The position numbers and the translations under genes are program-made. From Trochalopteron elliotii (taxonomy: Eukaryota > Chordata > Aves > Passeriformes > Leiothrichidae): a stretch of 64,000 nt of DNA. Positions 12,950 to 25,439 of this stretch are shown in pieces. Location of the stretch: positions 404,221-468,220 of the forward strand of contig JANPWX010000451.1 of the NCBI GenBank assembly GCA_024734555.1, written 5' to 3'. The stretch's first letter is position 1, and each line of letters opens with the position of its first letter. A model generated the notes under the pieces. That model was not told the DNA's origin, did no database searches, and worked only from the letters and a program-made list of their open reading frames with translations.

Positions 12950-13720
12950 CTTCTGCTGTCCCCTGGCTTTTCCCCCCAGCTGGCAATGAACTGCTGCATC
13001 ATCAATTGCCACGCTCTGGGTCCAGCTGTCCAGCCCCTTTTCCACCCATACAATGATCCGTTTGTCCAGTCCATGCTTCCTCAAACTGCAAACCCACAAC
13101 CATGAGAAACAGGGTCAGAAGCCTTCCTAAAAGCAAAGTATAGCACTGCTCCTCACCTTGTCTCCACAGCCAAACATCTCATCACACAAGGCAATCAAAC
13201 TGATCTGCTCTAAGTAGATCTGCAGTGGCTATTTCCTATTTATCTTCCAGAACTTCCCCTGTATGAAAATGGACTCCAGAACATGTGTTCCATAGTCCTT
13301 CCAGGGATGGAGGAAACTCAGCTGCTTGAGACCCTTTTTCTATCTTTCTGATAGATGGATCAGTTTTTCCCTGCCATTAAGGACTTGTCTTGATCACTGT
13401 AATCTTTTTTTGGTGTTAAACACTGGTCTTACACATCATCCAGCTCCTTCAGTACCCTGAGGTGAAACTCATCCATCTCCATGGATTTAAATCCTGTGTT
13501 GTCTCTAACTTGTTGCTCCTCCTCTGTTGGCTGTTCCTTTCTTTCCCAAGCAATTCTGGTTGGTGCTGAGTTCTAGGAGGAAGATTTACTGGTGAAGACG
13601 GAGGGGAAAAAAGGATATTTAGTACTTTGGATTTTTTCAGACTGAAAGTGGTGGATGTCAGGAGGCTGTCTGCCACACAAATGACAGATTTTCCATTTGA
13701 ACTGGTTAATGGGACTGCAG
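12950..13720 (-). repeat. Degraded CR1 LINE body fragment, antisense
   Basis: The sequence follows the antisense of the carboxy-terminal half of CR1 reverse transcriptase. Markers in order are 'ctctgggtccagctgtccagcc' region near 13014-13036, 'gtttgtccagtccatgc' near 13060, 'cagaagccttcctaaa' near 13117, 'tctcatcacacaaggcaatca' region near 13178, and 'catccatctccatggattta' near 13471. A final stretch near 13575-13640 corresponds to the 'agtaaagactgaagc' part of chicken CR1. The frames are interrupted throughout and the limits are approximate. This copy is older than the 3' tails at 51793, 57219 and 63568 but easier to recognise than the relic at 6600. It has no intact ORF, so it cannot be active. 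Confidence 0.75.
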
Positions 13721-13724
13721 GGTA

Positions 13725-16670
13725 AGATGTTGTAATCATCCAGAGCTCAGTGTGAGGCAGGGATTTGCTTTGCTCAATATCTGAGTTCCGGCAGATCAGT
13801 CTCATAGAGTGGGAACCCAAGGGAAGATGAATTCTCCATGCAACTTTGATATGCTCGTATCTGGTCTCATTTTCATGGATATTTTGGGCAGTAAGCCCCT
13901 TATCTCCAGCTATGTGAACAGTTTTCTAAACATCTGTCAGTAGCACCCGTGCCCATCTTGCTAATTTGGAGTGCCAACCCTACCAAATCTGTATCCCACC
14001 ACTAAAAACGTGATGCAATTTAAATTGTGGCGTGCCTCGCTTCGTTCTGTAAATTTTATTTGCCAGGCAATCTTTACCCATAGGAAGAAACCCATTTCCA
14101 GAAGGAAAACATTAGTGATGGGTGCAGTTGTGAGGGGTGGGAGCTGGAGTTGGGGCTGAGTTGGGCCCTGGAGGTCAGATGGTTATCGGCACCAGCTGAG
14201 CTTGAAAAACCCAGAGAACAAATAGGTCTCTGGCATTTAGGCATTATATTAAATAGGATTTGTGGTACTTTCTGCTTCAAGCCCTGCCAAGAATAGCGTG
14301 AGTAGCCTTTCTTGTTGAAAACTGGCACATCTGGTCCCAGTCCTTGTTGGAACCACTGGGGCACAAAAAAATATGCTGCATTACTATTATTTGTTTTGAA
14401 ACCTTTACAGGAGGATTCAACCTAGGCTGGGTATTCAGAGTGTTACGTGGTCACTCTTGTCTTACTCAAGCTCTGCACTCAGCAGCAGAGCAGCTCAAGT
14501 GTCAGAAAGCCCTGATCACCAGGGGAAAATGGGATCTGCTCCTGTGCTCTGTCCCCCCAGAGTTCCTGGAGCACCAATCTTTCTAAAGTAACACAACATC
14601 CTTGCACAGAGGAAGATTTAATTTAGCTAACATACAGAAGGAGAAAGGGCAGAAAGATGAATTTATTTGGTGGGGCAGCCTGGTGACAGCAATGGAGTGA
14701 ACTTGGGTCTGTACTGGCCCTTTTTGGGTCCTTATTTCCAGGCCAGCTTCCCTCTTACTGGCTCATACCACCCACCACACTGGGAGGGAAGGCAGAAACA
14801 AGAGAAGTGGGTGGATTTAGTCCTCTCTTTCAAAGATGTTGCTGCTGGGTTTGCAGATGGTGGCAGCAGATGACAGAAACTAGCTCATTTTTCCTCTGAT
14901 CATTTCTTTCATCCCTAATAATAATAAAAAAATCTTAAAACAAAGAACTCCTACTAGAAATGTGGAGTTTTCCACCACTCTGTTTTTTTGTTTTTTTTTT
15001 TTTCCCATGAAAAGTATGTAACCCGGGAAAAAGAGAATAAATTATTGCAATAATCTCAGGAGTATATTTTCCAGATATCTCAGTGATGGCTCATTTCACA
15101 TAACTCCTATAGTTCCTCCTGCTACAGGCTGATGCAAGGCATGGCATGGAGGGGTGGTTTTCTCATCCCTGTCTGCAGCTTTTCCCTCTGGGTAGCTGTT
15201 TCTGAGCTTGGATTTGCCAGTGGCTCCTGTCCCATTCTTCCATGGGGACAGAGAAAGTGACATGGATCCCCTAGCCAAGACAGGCTGGTTAATCCAGATA
15301 ACATCCTGACAGGAAGGCAAAATGTGGCAGTATGGACAGTTGGGCTGTGTTGGACCCAAGTGTGGTTTCCAGCCCTGAGCTGACCCAAGAGCTTAGAGTG
15401 AGCACCCGGTGCCAAGTGAACCATGCACTGTCTTGGAAAACTTCCTGATCTTTCAATCCAGTCCTGTTCAGCAGGACATACTTGGAGTTCAGAGAAGGAA
15501 CTTCAGGACCTGCTTCCAAGAATTTCAGCATGACATTTATTTCCCTGAGTGCTGATTAAACAGTGAAAAGGCAAAGGGAAGTATAGCCATCAAATATTTT
15601 CTTGTCTTGTTGCTCTTTGAGCTCAGTTTGCTTTTAGACTCTGCACTACTGAATTAGACAGCTGGACTGCCAGTAAGAAAGGACCACCTTCTCTTTTTTC
15701 CTTTTTTTTTCTTTTTTTTCTTCTTTTAAAGGAAGGATACAACAGGTGTGATTCCCAGAAGTAGCTTTCCTTGCATGATTCACATACTTCAGCAACACCT
15801 CGTCCTCCTGCATTCTCAGTTTTCCACTGTGTGTTCCTGGTGGGATGATTTGTGCTGATCTTAGCTCAACAGGCTTTATAGATCCCCTGGTTACAGCCTA
15901 ATAAGTGGGGTGTAATTATTAAAGGAAAAAACAAAACCATACCAAACCCATCAGGACATTTCTTAAAATAATATGAATTGCCCATTCAGCTGTTCACACG
16001 CTGCAAAGTAGAACCCAGACCCCTTCTTGAGCTGAAATCCTTCTTGAAGCCTGGATCCCATTGAGGATTTAGGACTGGATTCTCATTTATACTGAGGTCT
16101 CTTGAGCCAACAAGTACAGGATGTAAATTATTTTTACTCTCGCTTTCACATGAGAATTAGGACTTTAGAGTCAACTTGAGTTACCTTGTGCTGGCTGCAG
16201 CAGTCATACATGACCACCTGTTGTTCCTTGGTTGAGCTCAGCAGTATTTAGGTTTTTTTGGCAGAAATTCTTCCTTTTTCTGTGTGTTTTCATAGCCCTG
16301 GCCACTAGGTGCTACTGCAACACAGTTGCAGTGATGGTTAAATGGAGCCAGCCAAAATCTGGGAGCTCAGCATGGAGCTCAGGATGCTTCTGTACCTCTG
16401 GTGATTCTGAGCTGCTGAGGGGATGGCCTGGCGAGCCTTGGGAATGATAAGAGGAGTATTGGGTACAGTGATGAGGCTCAAACAACCTCTCCCAGGAACT
16501 GAACCCCAGAGAAAAGGGCTTGGAGGAGGAACTCCACTTCCTGCAGCTCAGGATGAAATATGGGAGAGCACTGACTGCACAAGGGAATGATGCTTTTGGC
16601 CACCGTCAGTGGAAGACCTGAAACTGAAGGTAAGTTGTGAAGTATTGCTGAAAGAAGCATTGATTGAAAA
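13725..16670. other. Unique non-coding sequence
   Basis: No gene is recognised. Simple tracts are a T-run with one G at 14983-15003 and a pyrimidine-rich T/C tract at about 15690-15728. Open frames stay at or below 100 codons and overlap on both strands. 13725-13960 may continue a degraded repeat from the CR1 body to its left, but no marker block could be assigned. Confidence 0.5.
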
Positions 16671-16673
16671 GGG

Positions 16674-16795
16674 CATCAAAGATCATCTGATTCTGGGCAG
16701 GGACACCCTCCTCTAGATCAGGTTGCTCCAAGCCCTGTCCAGCCTTGAACACTTCCAGGGATGGGGCACCCACAGCTTCTCTAGTGAGGCACTGA
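16674..16795 (-). repeat. CR1 LINE 3'-region fragment, antisense
   Basis: The antisense CR1 3' region is recognised from 'aaagatcatctg', 'gggcagggacacc', 'caggttgctccaagccc' and 'cacttccagggatggggca', in that order. It is truncated and ends around 'cagcttctctagtgaggcac'. The extreme 3' octamer is missing, so this is an internal piece. Confidence 0.8.
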
Positions 16796-16840
16796 AATTG
16801 AGTTCACATCTCACTCCTCTCAAATGGTTCATTCATAGGT

Positions 16841-16893
16841 CGTAGAATCATAGAATTTAGGACTAAACTGGAAGCTCAGACCTTCTAGGGTGA
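16841..16893 (-). repeat. CR1 LINE 3' terminus, antisense, second short fragment
   Basis: 'gtagaatcatagaatttagg' is the antisense of the CR1 terminal octamer repeats, followed by a diverged 'ggaagctcagaccttctagg' block. It lies about 45 bp from the neighbouring CR1 fragment. The order is wrong for a single copy because a 3' end follows an internal part in antisense, so this is probably a separate insertion or a rearranged one. Confidence 0.7.
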
Positions 16894-16899
16894 CATTCT

Positions 16900-19800
16900 C
16901 AGTGTAGTAAAAACCAGATTTCAGTGGTGAACCTGGTGTGGAGATCAGCTGATGGTGTGTTGGCAAAAGAATCACTTCCTAAAAAGCTTCTTCTCAGCCT
17001 TATATCAGGAGAGGAATACCATCTATATTCCATGGTTATTTGTGCTCTATGTCTAACCCTGTTTGTGCCTTCCCATTTGTTTGGATCCACCTTGGAGTAT
17101 GGAAGACGTTCTCCTCAAATACGGACAACCAGGAATCAAATAGGGAACAAAAATAAATGTGATAGATCTGCTCTGTGTTCTTCTACTGCACTTTCTTTCT
17201 GGTTTATATTTTGGGTGCTTTTTTTTCCCCTGGAAGAAGAGGAATCCTTAATAAAATGGAATTTGTAATTAAAGCAATGAAACAAAACTTGTTCTTTTAA
17301 AACTCAAAAGTGAAAAATCTGGTTTTAGGAAAACCGTGTTTCTTCGTCTGGCTTCATTTGATATCTTCAATACTCAGCATGAAGCTGTCTTTCATAAGAC
17401 TTAATTTGTGTAATAAAAACCAGCAATAAAGGCAACAAATGTTCCCTTTGCCCTGTTGCAGCTAACTTTGATTCATCTGGGCTTACTTCAGCACCTCCAA
17501 GGAGGCAGTAGAGGAACAGTTTGTACAACTCAGCCTTAGAACAAACACATTAAATGGAGACAGAGACTCCTCATTCTCACAGGCTCTGATTTGTTCCCCT
17601 GAGCAGTTTTCTTGCTGCAACACAGCCCAAGGACCCCCAGGTCTCTGGGGTCCCTGTCCCAGCTCAGCCCCCTCACACCATCACAGTCTGGGCTCTGGAC
17701 ACTGAGATCTTTGTGTGATTTCTTTTTCAGGGTGAATGGGCCATCTGCCAAGAAGGTCGGGCAGAGCTCTCTGTGCATTTGGTAGTTCTGAATAATTCTG
17801 CTGCTGTCTTCTGTAAAAGAAGTGAGAATGCAGGGATTTTTTGTTGGTATCCTCTAATGCTCTGATAGTTTTTTACTCTCGGCTTCTAGGAAAACAACAA
17901 ACAATCTTTATCTACTGAGCTTGTAAATTTTGATTACTCTTGACATGGCCTACTGTTCTATGCTGTTTAATTACTCCCCTGCCTTGTATCCAGTTGGAGC
18001 TGGAATTCAGAGCTGATTTGGTTTTTCATGCATGTAATGCAACTTAAAGAAAAGCATTTCACTAGAGAGCTTTGACATGGTTTGGTTCTTGTTTTACTGC
18101 TAAACTTTGCCTTTCTTTAGTTGAGTGCAGGATACAGGCTAGAGCAGACCTTTGTGAACAATATCTTAGTACTTGTTATTATTTTTCAGCTGCTGCCTGA
18201 GAAGCTTGGCCACTCCATGCTGAGCCCTTGCAGAATGGGAACATCGTTGCTCTGTCTGGTGCCCTCCTCCAGCATGATCCTCCACAAAAAATGACATGAC
18301 CAGTCAGGGGCCACTGCAGATCTGCACAAAGTGATCTATCCTGTGCTGCCAATGGGGTTTGAGACCCAAATCCAGAAATCCAGCTCATACCTCTTCCAAA
18401 AGAGCTGTGCTGGGTGCTGAATGCAGGTAGTGCTGGGCCATGAGGGGGACAGGCATGGCTGGCACTTAGCTACCCTTCTAATGAGGTTGGTACTACTTGA
18501 TTTGATCTGTTTTAAGGCAAAAGGAGCATTTTTCCCTCTTTTTGCTGTCTTTCAAGGACTTGCAGATTCTCCAGTTCACTGGATGACCTTTGGTGCTGGT
18601 AATCACTCCATGACTGAAAGCACTATCTTTTCAGGCATATATCCAAAGTTCCTGCTCAGCAGCATATGTTCAAAAGAGTTTGCTAAGTAACAAACTCTCT
18701 ATCCAAGCAATAAATTCCTGAGGTGCTGCTGTGTTTGCTTCAGTCAAATGCTGAACCTCAAACCTCATCCCAACCTGGTCTTTAAAACAGCTCTCCAAAC
18801 CTGGCATTTTCATGCTGGTTGGAAAGAACTATTAAGAGAGCCCAAAGAAACAGGTCCTTGGAAGTTCTTTTAATGGAGGTTGAGGGAGGAGTGAAGTTTG
18901 GCAATGCAAGATAAGCAGTGATATTACAAAACTGTAAAGCTGTCTCCTACTGAAACCATGCTAAATGATTTGGAACACACTGAGAAAAGAAATGTGCACC
19001 ATCAGCAGTAATAAGCTTGAGAGAGAGTTTGGCCAACACCAAAAATTTTAGATTTGGATCCCAACTAATTTGCCTTCCAATTTTACATGTTTTCCCTGTA
19101 CTCAAATTGTGCTCTTTTGGAGGCACTAAACCAGACCAGATAGTTCCCATTGCACCAGTAAAACCCTGCCTGGACACTTCCCCACACGCAGCTAAGTGCC
19201 CTGTCTGTTGTCCAGTGTCACCTTTCGGCCACACAGAATGATTCTGTTGTAAATAATCATACCAGGACATGACTCGTCAGAGTGCCACATTGTTGTTGTT
19301 TCTTGAATACTACTTTGGGAGGAAACAGTTTAGAAGAACCATTCAACTAGGGCTCTTTCAGGCTTGGACACTTGAAAAACATCAAGACTTAAAATACTTT
19401 GTCTGACTGTTTGGTATATTGCAGTAGATTGGCTGGTGAGTGTGTTTGTCACCATCTTCTCCAAGAGAGGATGCGACATGAATCTTGTAGTGCCAAACCT
19501 CACAAGATATTTTTCTTCAACTCAAGTGATGGGTCATGCTTTTAGGATCTGACTGCAGGGCTTAGAGTACTGACAAATGTCATTTTTCATGGTCATAAAG
19601 TGGCTACAATAGATCTGAAGTGTTGTGAACCGCAAATAGTTAGGAACAAATTTTATCTGCTACTCAAAGTTCCATGTGGATTGCTACATCTTTCCTTTAA
19701 ACAATTGTTATTGTGCTTTTTGTGCAAACATTTGCTTATGGGCTGAGCCTGGAGGTTACAAGTTCAGAGTTTTCCCTGGTCTTGATTGATGGCTGACTTT

Positions 19801-21015
19801 GGGTCCTCCAAACCTTTGGGAATGTAGATCTCCAACAGCTCTTTCTTTACATGGTCACATCCTTTCCATCTCCTTGTCTTTACTCTGTGTCACAGCACAG
19901 AGTATTTTGCTTCTGCAGTGGTCATGTACCCCTTGAGGCTCCTGCTGCGGGCCAAACCAGCCCCTCACACCCACCCTGTCCCCAGTCCAGGCCTTCTGTA
20001 AGGAAAGTGGCACAACCATTATGGGCACCCCATGAGGAGAGGCCAGACCTGAGCAAATACATCCACCGGAATTACATTTATTGCCACGACAGGCAGGCAC
20101 TGAACACACACCTCTTTAAAGGATATTTACTGAGAGAAGTGTTTAAAAATATATTTATCTACAGACAAAAAAAATGGCTTACTGAAACAGTGACCTTATT
20201 TCTATAGAGCTTACCAGCCCACCTGCAGCTCCACTGCTTCCAGAGGTAGCCGGTGTCCAGGAGCACCCAGGAGCACCGAGTTGTGTAATTTGAAATCTTC
20301 TACCAAAGGAAATAAACCTTCCTGGAACCACCAGAACTGCGAGTTGCAGAGAGGTGATTGCCTCTGTGGGATGCCAGTGGGATGGTCCAGAATCAGTCAG
20401 TATCACTTGCATTTTTAATTTGTTTGGGTAATCCTTAATCCTCGCTGCTTCTGATAAAGGAGGGCTGAATGTTTCCTGAGAGTGTTTGGGGGACTGTGCT
20501 GCAGACCAACCTCTGCAAAAATTGGTGCCTGTATTTGGCCTCTGATGTTTATCAGCAGGAGTAAAAACATCAACATGTGCTCTCTTTATGCATCCACTGC
20601 TTTGACATAGGGCTGCCTTGGCTTTGGTCACAATGCTCTTTTTTGTTCTCCTTGGTTCTTTCTTTTCTTCTTTGCTTTGACACCTCAGTTTTTGTCTGCT
20701 AATTTGTTATATTTCTGGCACTGGATAGCTCTCTGGGCCAATGACTTTTAAGAGCCTCTGGAGCAGGAAAAGAGCCAAAGCTGGAGAAAGGCTTGGAAGA
20801 CACACTCAGCAAAGCACACAGGTGCAGCCATGGGCGAGAGCTGGTCCAAAGGAATAGGAGTCAGTTTTCATCCTGAGGGCCAAGGATACATCTGCACCCA
20901 CTGCCTCTGCTGCTGAGTAATTCCAGTTTCAGGTTGGGAATGCTGGGGTCAGTTGCCCTGCAGGAGCTGTGCTGGGCAGTGGCTGCAGTCTGCTCCCCTC
21001 CACCACCCAGCTTAA
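16900..21015. other. Unique non-coding sequence
   Basis: No gene or mobile element is recognised. 17280-17450 and 17820-18180 are AT-rich with TAAT-type cores. Minus-strand frames at 18947-19270 and 20179-20631 (150 codons) have no recognisable domain. A ten-base direct doublet (caggagcacc) occurs near 20257-20276. Confidence 0.5.
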
Positions 21016-21019
21016 AACT

Positions 21020-21088
21020 GTGGTCAAACTATGGGCTCAGTGATCTCAGAGCTCTTTTCTAACCTAAATGATCTGAACGTTCTGGATG
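21020..21088 (+). repeat. CR1 LINE 3' terminus, sense, heavily truncated
   Basis: The sense CR1 tail is recognised from 'gggctcagtgatctcagag' followed by 'tcttttctaacctaaatgat' and a degenerate octamer ('gttctggatg'). Only about 70 bp remain, typical of strong 5' truncation in CR1. Confidence 0.75.
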
Positions 21089-22364
21089 TTGATGGCCAAC
21101 ATCCAGTCAACAAGCTGTGCGGGTTGGTTAGGAAGTTGCTTAAGGTTCAATCGCTTTCCCTTCTTCAGATCCCTGAAATATGGAAATATATGATGTTAAA
21201 AACCTCATTCACCATGTCTTAGTTTTCTTAGATGGTCTGTTCTTCCCCTGAAAGCCTTAGGGATTGTCTCACACAAACCTGCCTGGCCTTCTTGTGATGA
21301 CAGCACCCCAACATGGTCATTCCTTGCTTCACTGTCCAGTGTAGAAACATCTCTTTACAGAGAGAGTTAAGGATGTTCCATGTTTAGCATGATTAGGTAC
21401 ATACTGGCAGTGTTAAAATTCATACGTGAGGACAGCTCCGAAGTGACCTCGTGGAAAACTCTGAGGAGTTTCTCTGTGATTTCACACAGGCTTATCCCCC
21501 TTAGAGATGCCTTAAATCCATCCAGCTCATGCCTTTTACAACTCCTCAAGAGATGAGTGAACCTGGTGCTTATGCAAAAGAAGGGCTTATTTGTTTTACC
21601 CCCACGTTTCAGAGATTTGCATCATGCTTCACATAATTTTGATGATTTCTCATTCCCCATCCCGAGCTGCCATCCAAGCATTCTGTGTAGCTCAACACTG
21701 CTCATCTGGGAGAAGGAAAGAAACCTGAGCAAGGCTTTTACAGGCCAGGACAGAGTGATGAAAAACTGTAATGTGACAGTGTTGTATCAGCTCAATTTGA
21801 AATGATTCAAAGTTCCTTCTCTCCTGGGGAACTCACAGAGGGCTTGAACAGATCACCACCCCTGTGTGGCAGCTCCTAAATATCACCTGGAGGCCTCTGC
21901 ATGTTGCCAGCCAAATTTATGGGCATGTACCTGAATACAAAAGTTGTGGCCTGTCCATTCAAAGTGGCAAGAGCAAAAAACCCTTCTATTTGTGCTGTCC
22001 ATGGGGTTTGTCTAAAAGCTCCTTGAAAACCATTGGCAAGTGGCCTCTGCATTAGGGCCATTGTAAAAAATGAAGTTGGTGACTGGATCAAAAAATCGTT
22101 TTGAATCTTTTCTGTTCTTTCAGAGTCAAATTCTGCAATACCCTCAACCATTTGTATTGTACAAACCCACATACTGAGAAAAGTGAGCAAATTAGAAGAC
22201 ACAGTGTCTGTATAGTAGCAGAGAAATACCTGAATGCATTTTAGGAGCTGAATGTTTTTATCCTGCATCCAACAAGCAGAGATATATTCCCTCTGTGTGT
22301 TTCATTGCTAAGAGAGATTTTCCCAATCACAGTATGTTTATCTTCCAAACTGTAAACACCCTAG

Positions 22365-22391
22365 GTTTTACTCAAAAGCTTTGAGTAAAAC
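22365..22391. other. Perfect inverted repeat, 12-bp arms, 3-base loop
   Basis: The left arm 22365-22376 (gttttactcaaa) is exactly complementary to the right arm 22380-22391 (tttgagtaaaac) around the loop agc. The hairpin is isolated, is not in a recognised repeat, and lacks a poly-T tail or other terminator context. Confidence 0.85.
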
Positions 22392-23214
22392 TGAGCTGTG
22401 CAGCCTCTTTGGTGGGAAATGTGAATATCCCTGCTTGTCCCTTTCAGCTGTGACACCACACAAATGACATAAATGTTGCAAAATTGCTCTCCCCTCTCCC
22501 TCCTGCTCTCCCCCACCTACCCATCCCTTTGGCACGTGCAAAGTTTGCTCTGCACACAGACGCAGCCAGCTGGTTTGGACCCCAATAGCAGTCTGTGGGG
22601 TAACAAAGCAAAACCTCCAAAAGCAAAGATTCTTGGGCATTGTGCAGCCAGCTGAAAGGAGCAGTTATTTTCAACCTGCCTGAAAAAGCCCAGGGTGTAC
22701 AAGCAGTAGGGTGAATTACCCCTAATTGTGGGCAGAAGTAATGAGCTTTCATTTTGCCTTTGGTAGGGAAGGCAGCAACTGCAGCAGCCTTTCTTCTACT
22801 TCTGACAAGAAGTGAAATACGCATGTGATGGGGAAACAAATTAATTGTGAGGGTCCTAATTAAAATCACTGGGAGAGGTATTGGATTACAGTGCAAAGAA
22901 ACAGATGAATATGACCTTTCTGTGAACTTCTCAACCCTGTTAGAAGCATAAATTTGAAGTCTCCTAGCGGAAAAGTGTTCTGGCACTGAACTGGTGTCTA
23001 CAATCAGGATTTTGTCTGCAGGTATCAATGCACAAAATCTCTGCCTCGTGGAGCTCTGAGTCCCCTGAGGCTCCTTATGTTTTGCCTTCGTTTGTTATAG
23101 CCCATGTCAGAGGGTTTCAGTGGCCTGGCCCAGGCTCTGGTTGCTCCCCTCTCCTCCCAGCCTCCAGCATTTCCTTCAAACACGAGGAACAGCTCTGCAA
23201 GGGGGTGGTGAGAA

Positions 23215-23310
23215 AGGCCACGGTAACCGGAGCAGAACGGAAAGCTGCGTCCTGCAGAAACGTTTGCTGGAGATATATAACTTTTGTCTGCTACCAATTG
23301 TCACAAACAG
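23215..23310. promoter_or_regulatory. Candidate conserved non-coding patch (CpG-enriched)
   Basis: Five CpGs lie within about 50 bp (near 23220-23265), including 'cacggtaaccgg', followed by an AT-rich 'gagatatataac' segment. CpGs are otherwise rare locally. Retained CpGs plus a mixed factor-site texture are common in conserved enhancers, but conservation is not shown here. Confidence 0.2.
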
Positions 23311-24513
23311 TTAAGGCCAGCAATTTATGGCTGTGTGGCTCACATTCACCCTGCTGGATTTCCATCTCTGGCTCCTACCTGGCACATTACACCCATTCCT
23401 CCCAATTTTTAACTTAGGGCAGGGCAAGATGAGCATTATGAAACAGATACACACCTTTTCTTTAAAGGACTGGGGATTTTTTGGGTTTTTTTTCACTGGC
23501 TTCCTCATCATTAAGTAAATGTTTTTGCTGAGTGACAGCTGTTTCTGCTTAGAAACGGGACACAAAGTTTGGCTTTGTTTTAATCCTGGGATGTTTATCA
23601 CAGCACTTTGAAGCGTACACCCCTCATTTTCCCCTTCTCTATCTCTCCAAAGCTTTGGGGTTGAGAAGAAGCAGGAAAAGGAAGGGTTTTCAAAGGGATG
23701 TTTTGCTGTTAAAAGTTCAGTTTTTCTCTCATATGTGATTTTCCTGGTTGGCAGCTTTATGGCTAAAACCCCTCTTTTAAAACTGGTGCACACTGGTGAT
23801 ATCATGAACACGCCACAAAGTGTCTGATGGCTTTCAGTGACAGAAGATTTATAACATTTTCCCTCATAAAAATCCTCTCCTCTGCCAAAAGAGGTCCAGC
23901 TGGAGTTACAAAAATCACTAAATGGACCCTGCTACAGTGAGGAAGTTTGGCCTTTCCAGTCCCCTCCATCTGTGGTGTGCAGTCCACATCATAGCCTGGT
24001 ACTCTGAGAATCACACAGCATCCTTATTCCTGTGGAGACATTGGATCTGAGAGCATGTGGGGTCTGTGTGTGCTGGTTTGCAATTAACAGGAAGTTCATC
24101 TTATTCCATTGTTACCAAGTTTTATTAAAGTCAGTGCTTAAGATACTGGTAGAAGGGCCCACCCCCACCCCAACTGTAAGATATTTCACCCCTGAAATCT
24201 GAGTGCCTCCAAACAGACCTAATCCCTTCCTGAGCACTTGGGAAGTGGTTAGTGGAGCTTGGATGTCACCCCAAAGAGATCTTGGTTAATAATTCTTTCA
24301 CAAGGAAATGTGTTCTGAATCTGCTGCGACTCTCTGACCACTAATGGCTTTCGTGCTGCTCACTGTGAAATTCATAGGCAATTAGGGGAATGGATACAGA
24401 TTTGATAGCTAATTGCTGCAAAAATCGTCCTCTGGTTGGCTGAAAACCAGAATTCCTCAGCTGAAGTCCACAAATGTCTTCATGCAAACTGAAGGGGTCC
24501 CCCAGTGGTGCCT

Positions 24514-24573
24514 GTGTGGTGAGGATTTGGGGATACTGGAGCAGTGTGGGGAGGATTTGGAGGAACTGGGCTG
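24514..24573. repeat. 30-bp imperfect tandem duplication
   Basis: Two adjacent units begin 'gtgtggtgaggatttgg' and 'gtgtggggaggatttgg', offset by 30 bases, and both continue into a related 'act-gg' end. This is a small local duplication. Confidence 0.6.
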
Positions 24574-24894
24574 GAAGTAGCAGAGCCAACATGGATTTCC
24601 CATCACTCCAGAGACCCTGCACTACCCATCCAAGGGCACCACTGGCTCTCCTGGCCATGGGGCATTTACAGAGTTTGTTGGAGGCTTCCTTTCAGCCCTA
24701 TTGCCTTTGGGGAACAACTGTGCCATGAACAGAGTGTAAGGGACATATCTGTACAGGACTAGAGAACAACTTCATATCCAGCTCCCTAGGAATTCCCATT
24801 CTTTGTATCAGTTTAAGAATAGAAAATCCAGATCCTTGCTTGCTTTAGTTTTTTTGGATTGGGAGGACAGTACTGTTTGAAAGGCATCACTGAA

Positions 24895-25003
24895 AAGATA
24901 TATATATTGATCTTTATACATATATATGTACACACACATGTTATATACATTTATATATGTATATACACACACGTTATATACATTTTAAATATATATATAT
25001 ATA
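24895..25003. repeat. Compound AT/AC simple repeat with 33-bp higher-order period
   Basis: (AT)n and (AC)n tracts alternate. Within them 'ttatatacattt' recurs at 24941 and 24974, a 33-bp offset, with flanking 'atatatgta' and 'acacacac' also repeated. A pure (AT)n run closes the array near 24988-25002. It is probably length-variable. Confidence 0.85.
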
Positions 25004-25439
25004 GTTTGTAGCTGACATCCTGCCTGGAGTCAAGGGAGTGAAAAGAAAAATGGAAAAGAAAGTGAAAAAAGAAGAGTGAAGAAATAAATGTCTCTGTGAA
25101 TATGGATAAAAACCCAGGGAAATTGCTATGTGCCTTATAGTCTGGAATAAAAATCAGGGTGTCAGGGTGAGGGAGTCAGCATTTTTCCCTCATGATTTTA
25201 GCAACACATTGGACTAATTAAATGAGAGGACTGTCCTAGTTGGCTTCGCTTCTGCTCAAGCACATCACACCTGGCTCTGCACTGTTTGTGCTGACCCCTG
25301 TCAGTGATGTAAAGTGAGAGTTTAGAGACCAAATCTGAGAAGAAGGGGATTAAAGAGCTGGTTGGCATTTGGGCTTTGATGGCAGTGGCCTGGCACGGAG
25401 CTGGAGCATGTCCAGAGGGAGGACACAGAGGGGCTGTGT

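Larger units (their letters stand above)
21090..24890. other. Unique non-coding sequence
   Basis: No gene is recognised. It includes the longest open frame of the window (22444-23028, minus, 194 codons), which has no domain signature and competing frames on both strands. A CpG-enriched patch lies at 23215-23310. A perfect hairpin (22365-22391) and a 30-bp imperfect duplication (24514-24573) are listed separately. Confidence 0.5.

Noticed and set aside
22444..23028. Longest open frame, 194 codons, minus strand
   Set aside because: It has no recognisable domain, a mixed composition, and several overlapping frames on both strands. A stop-free run of this size is expected by chance in 64 kb.
23311..23811. 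166-codon minus-strand frame
   Set aside because: It is rich in Lys/Ser/Pro without a domain, and its sequence looks like ordinary non-coding DNA.
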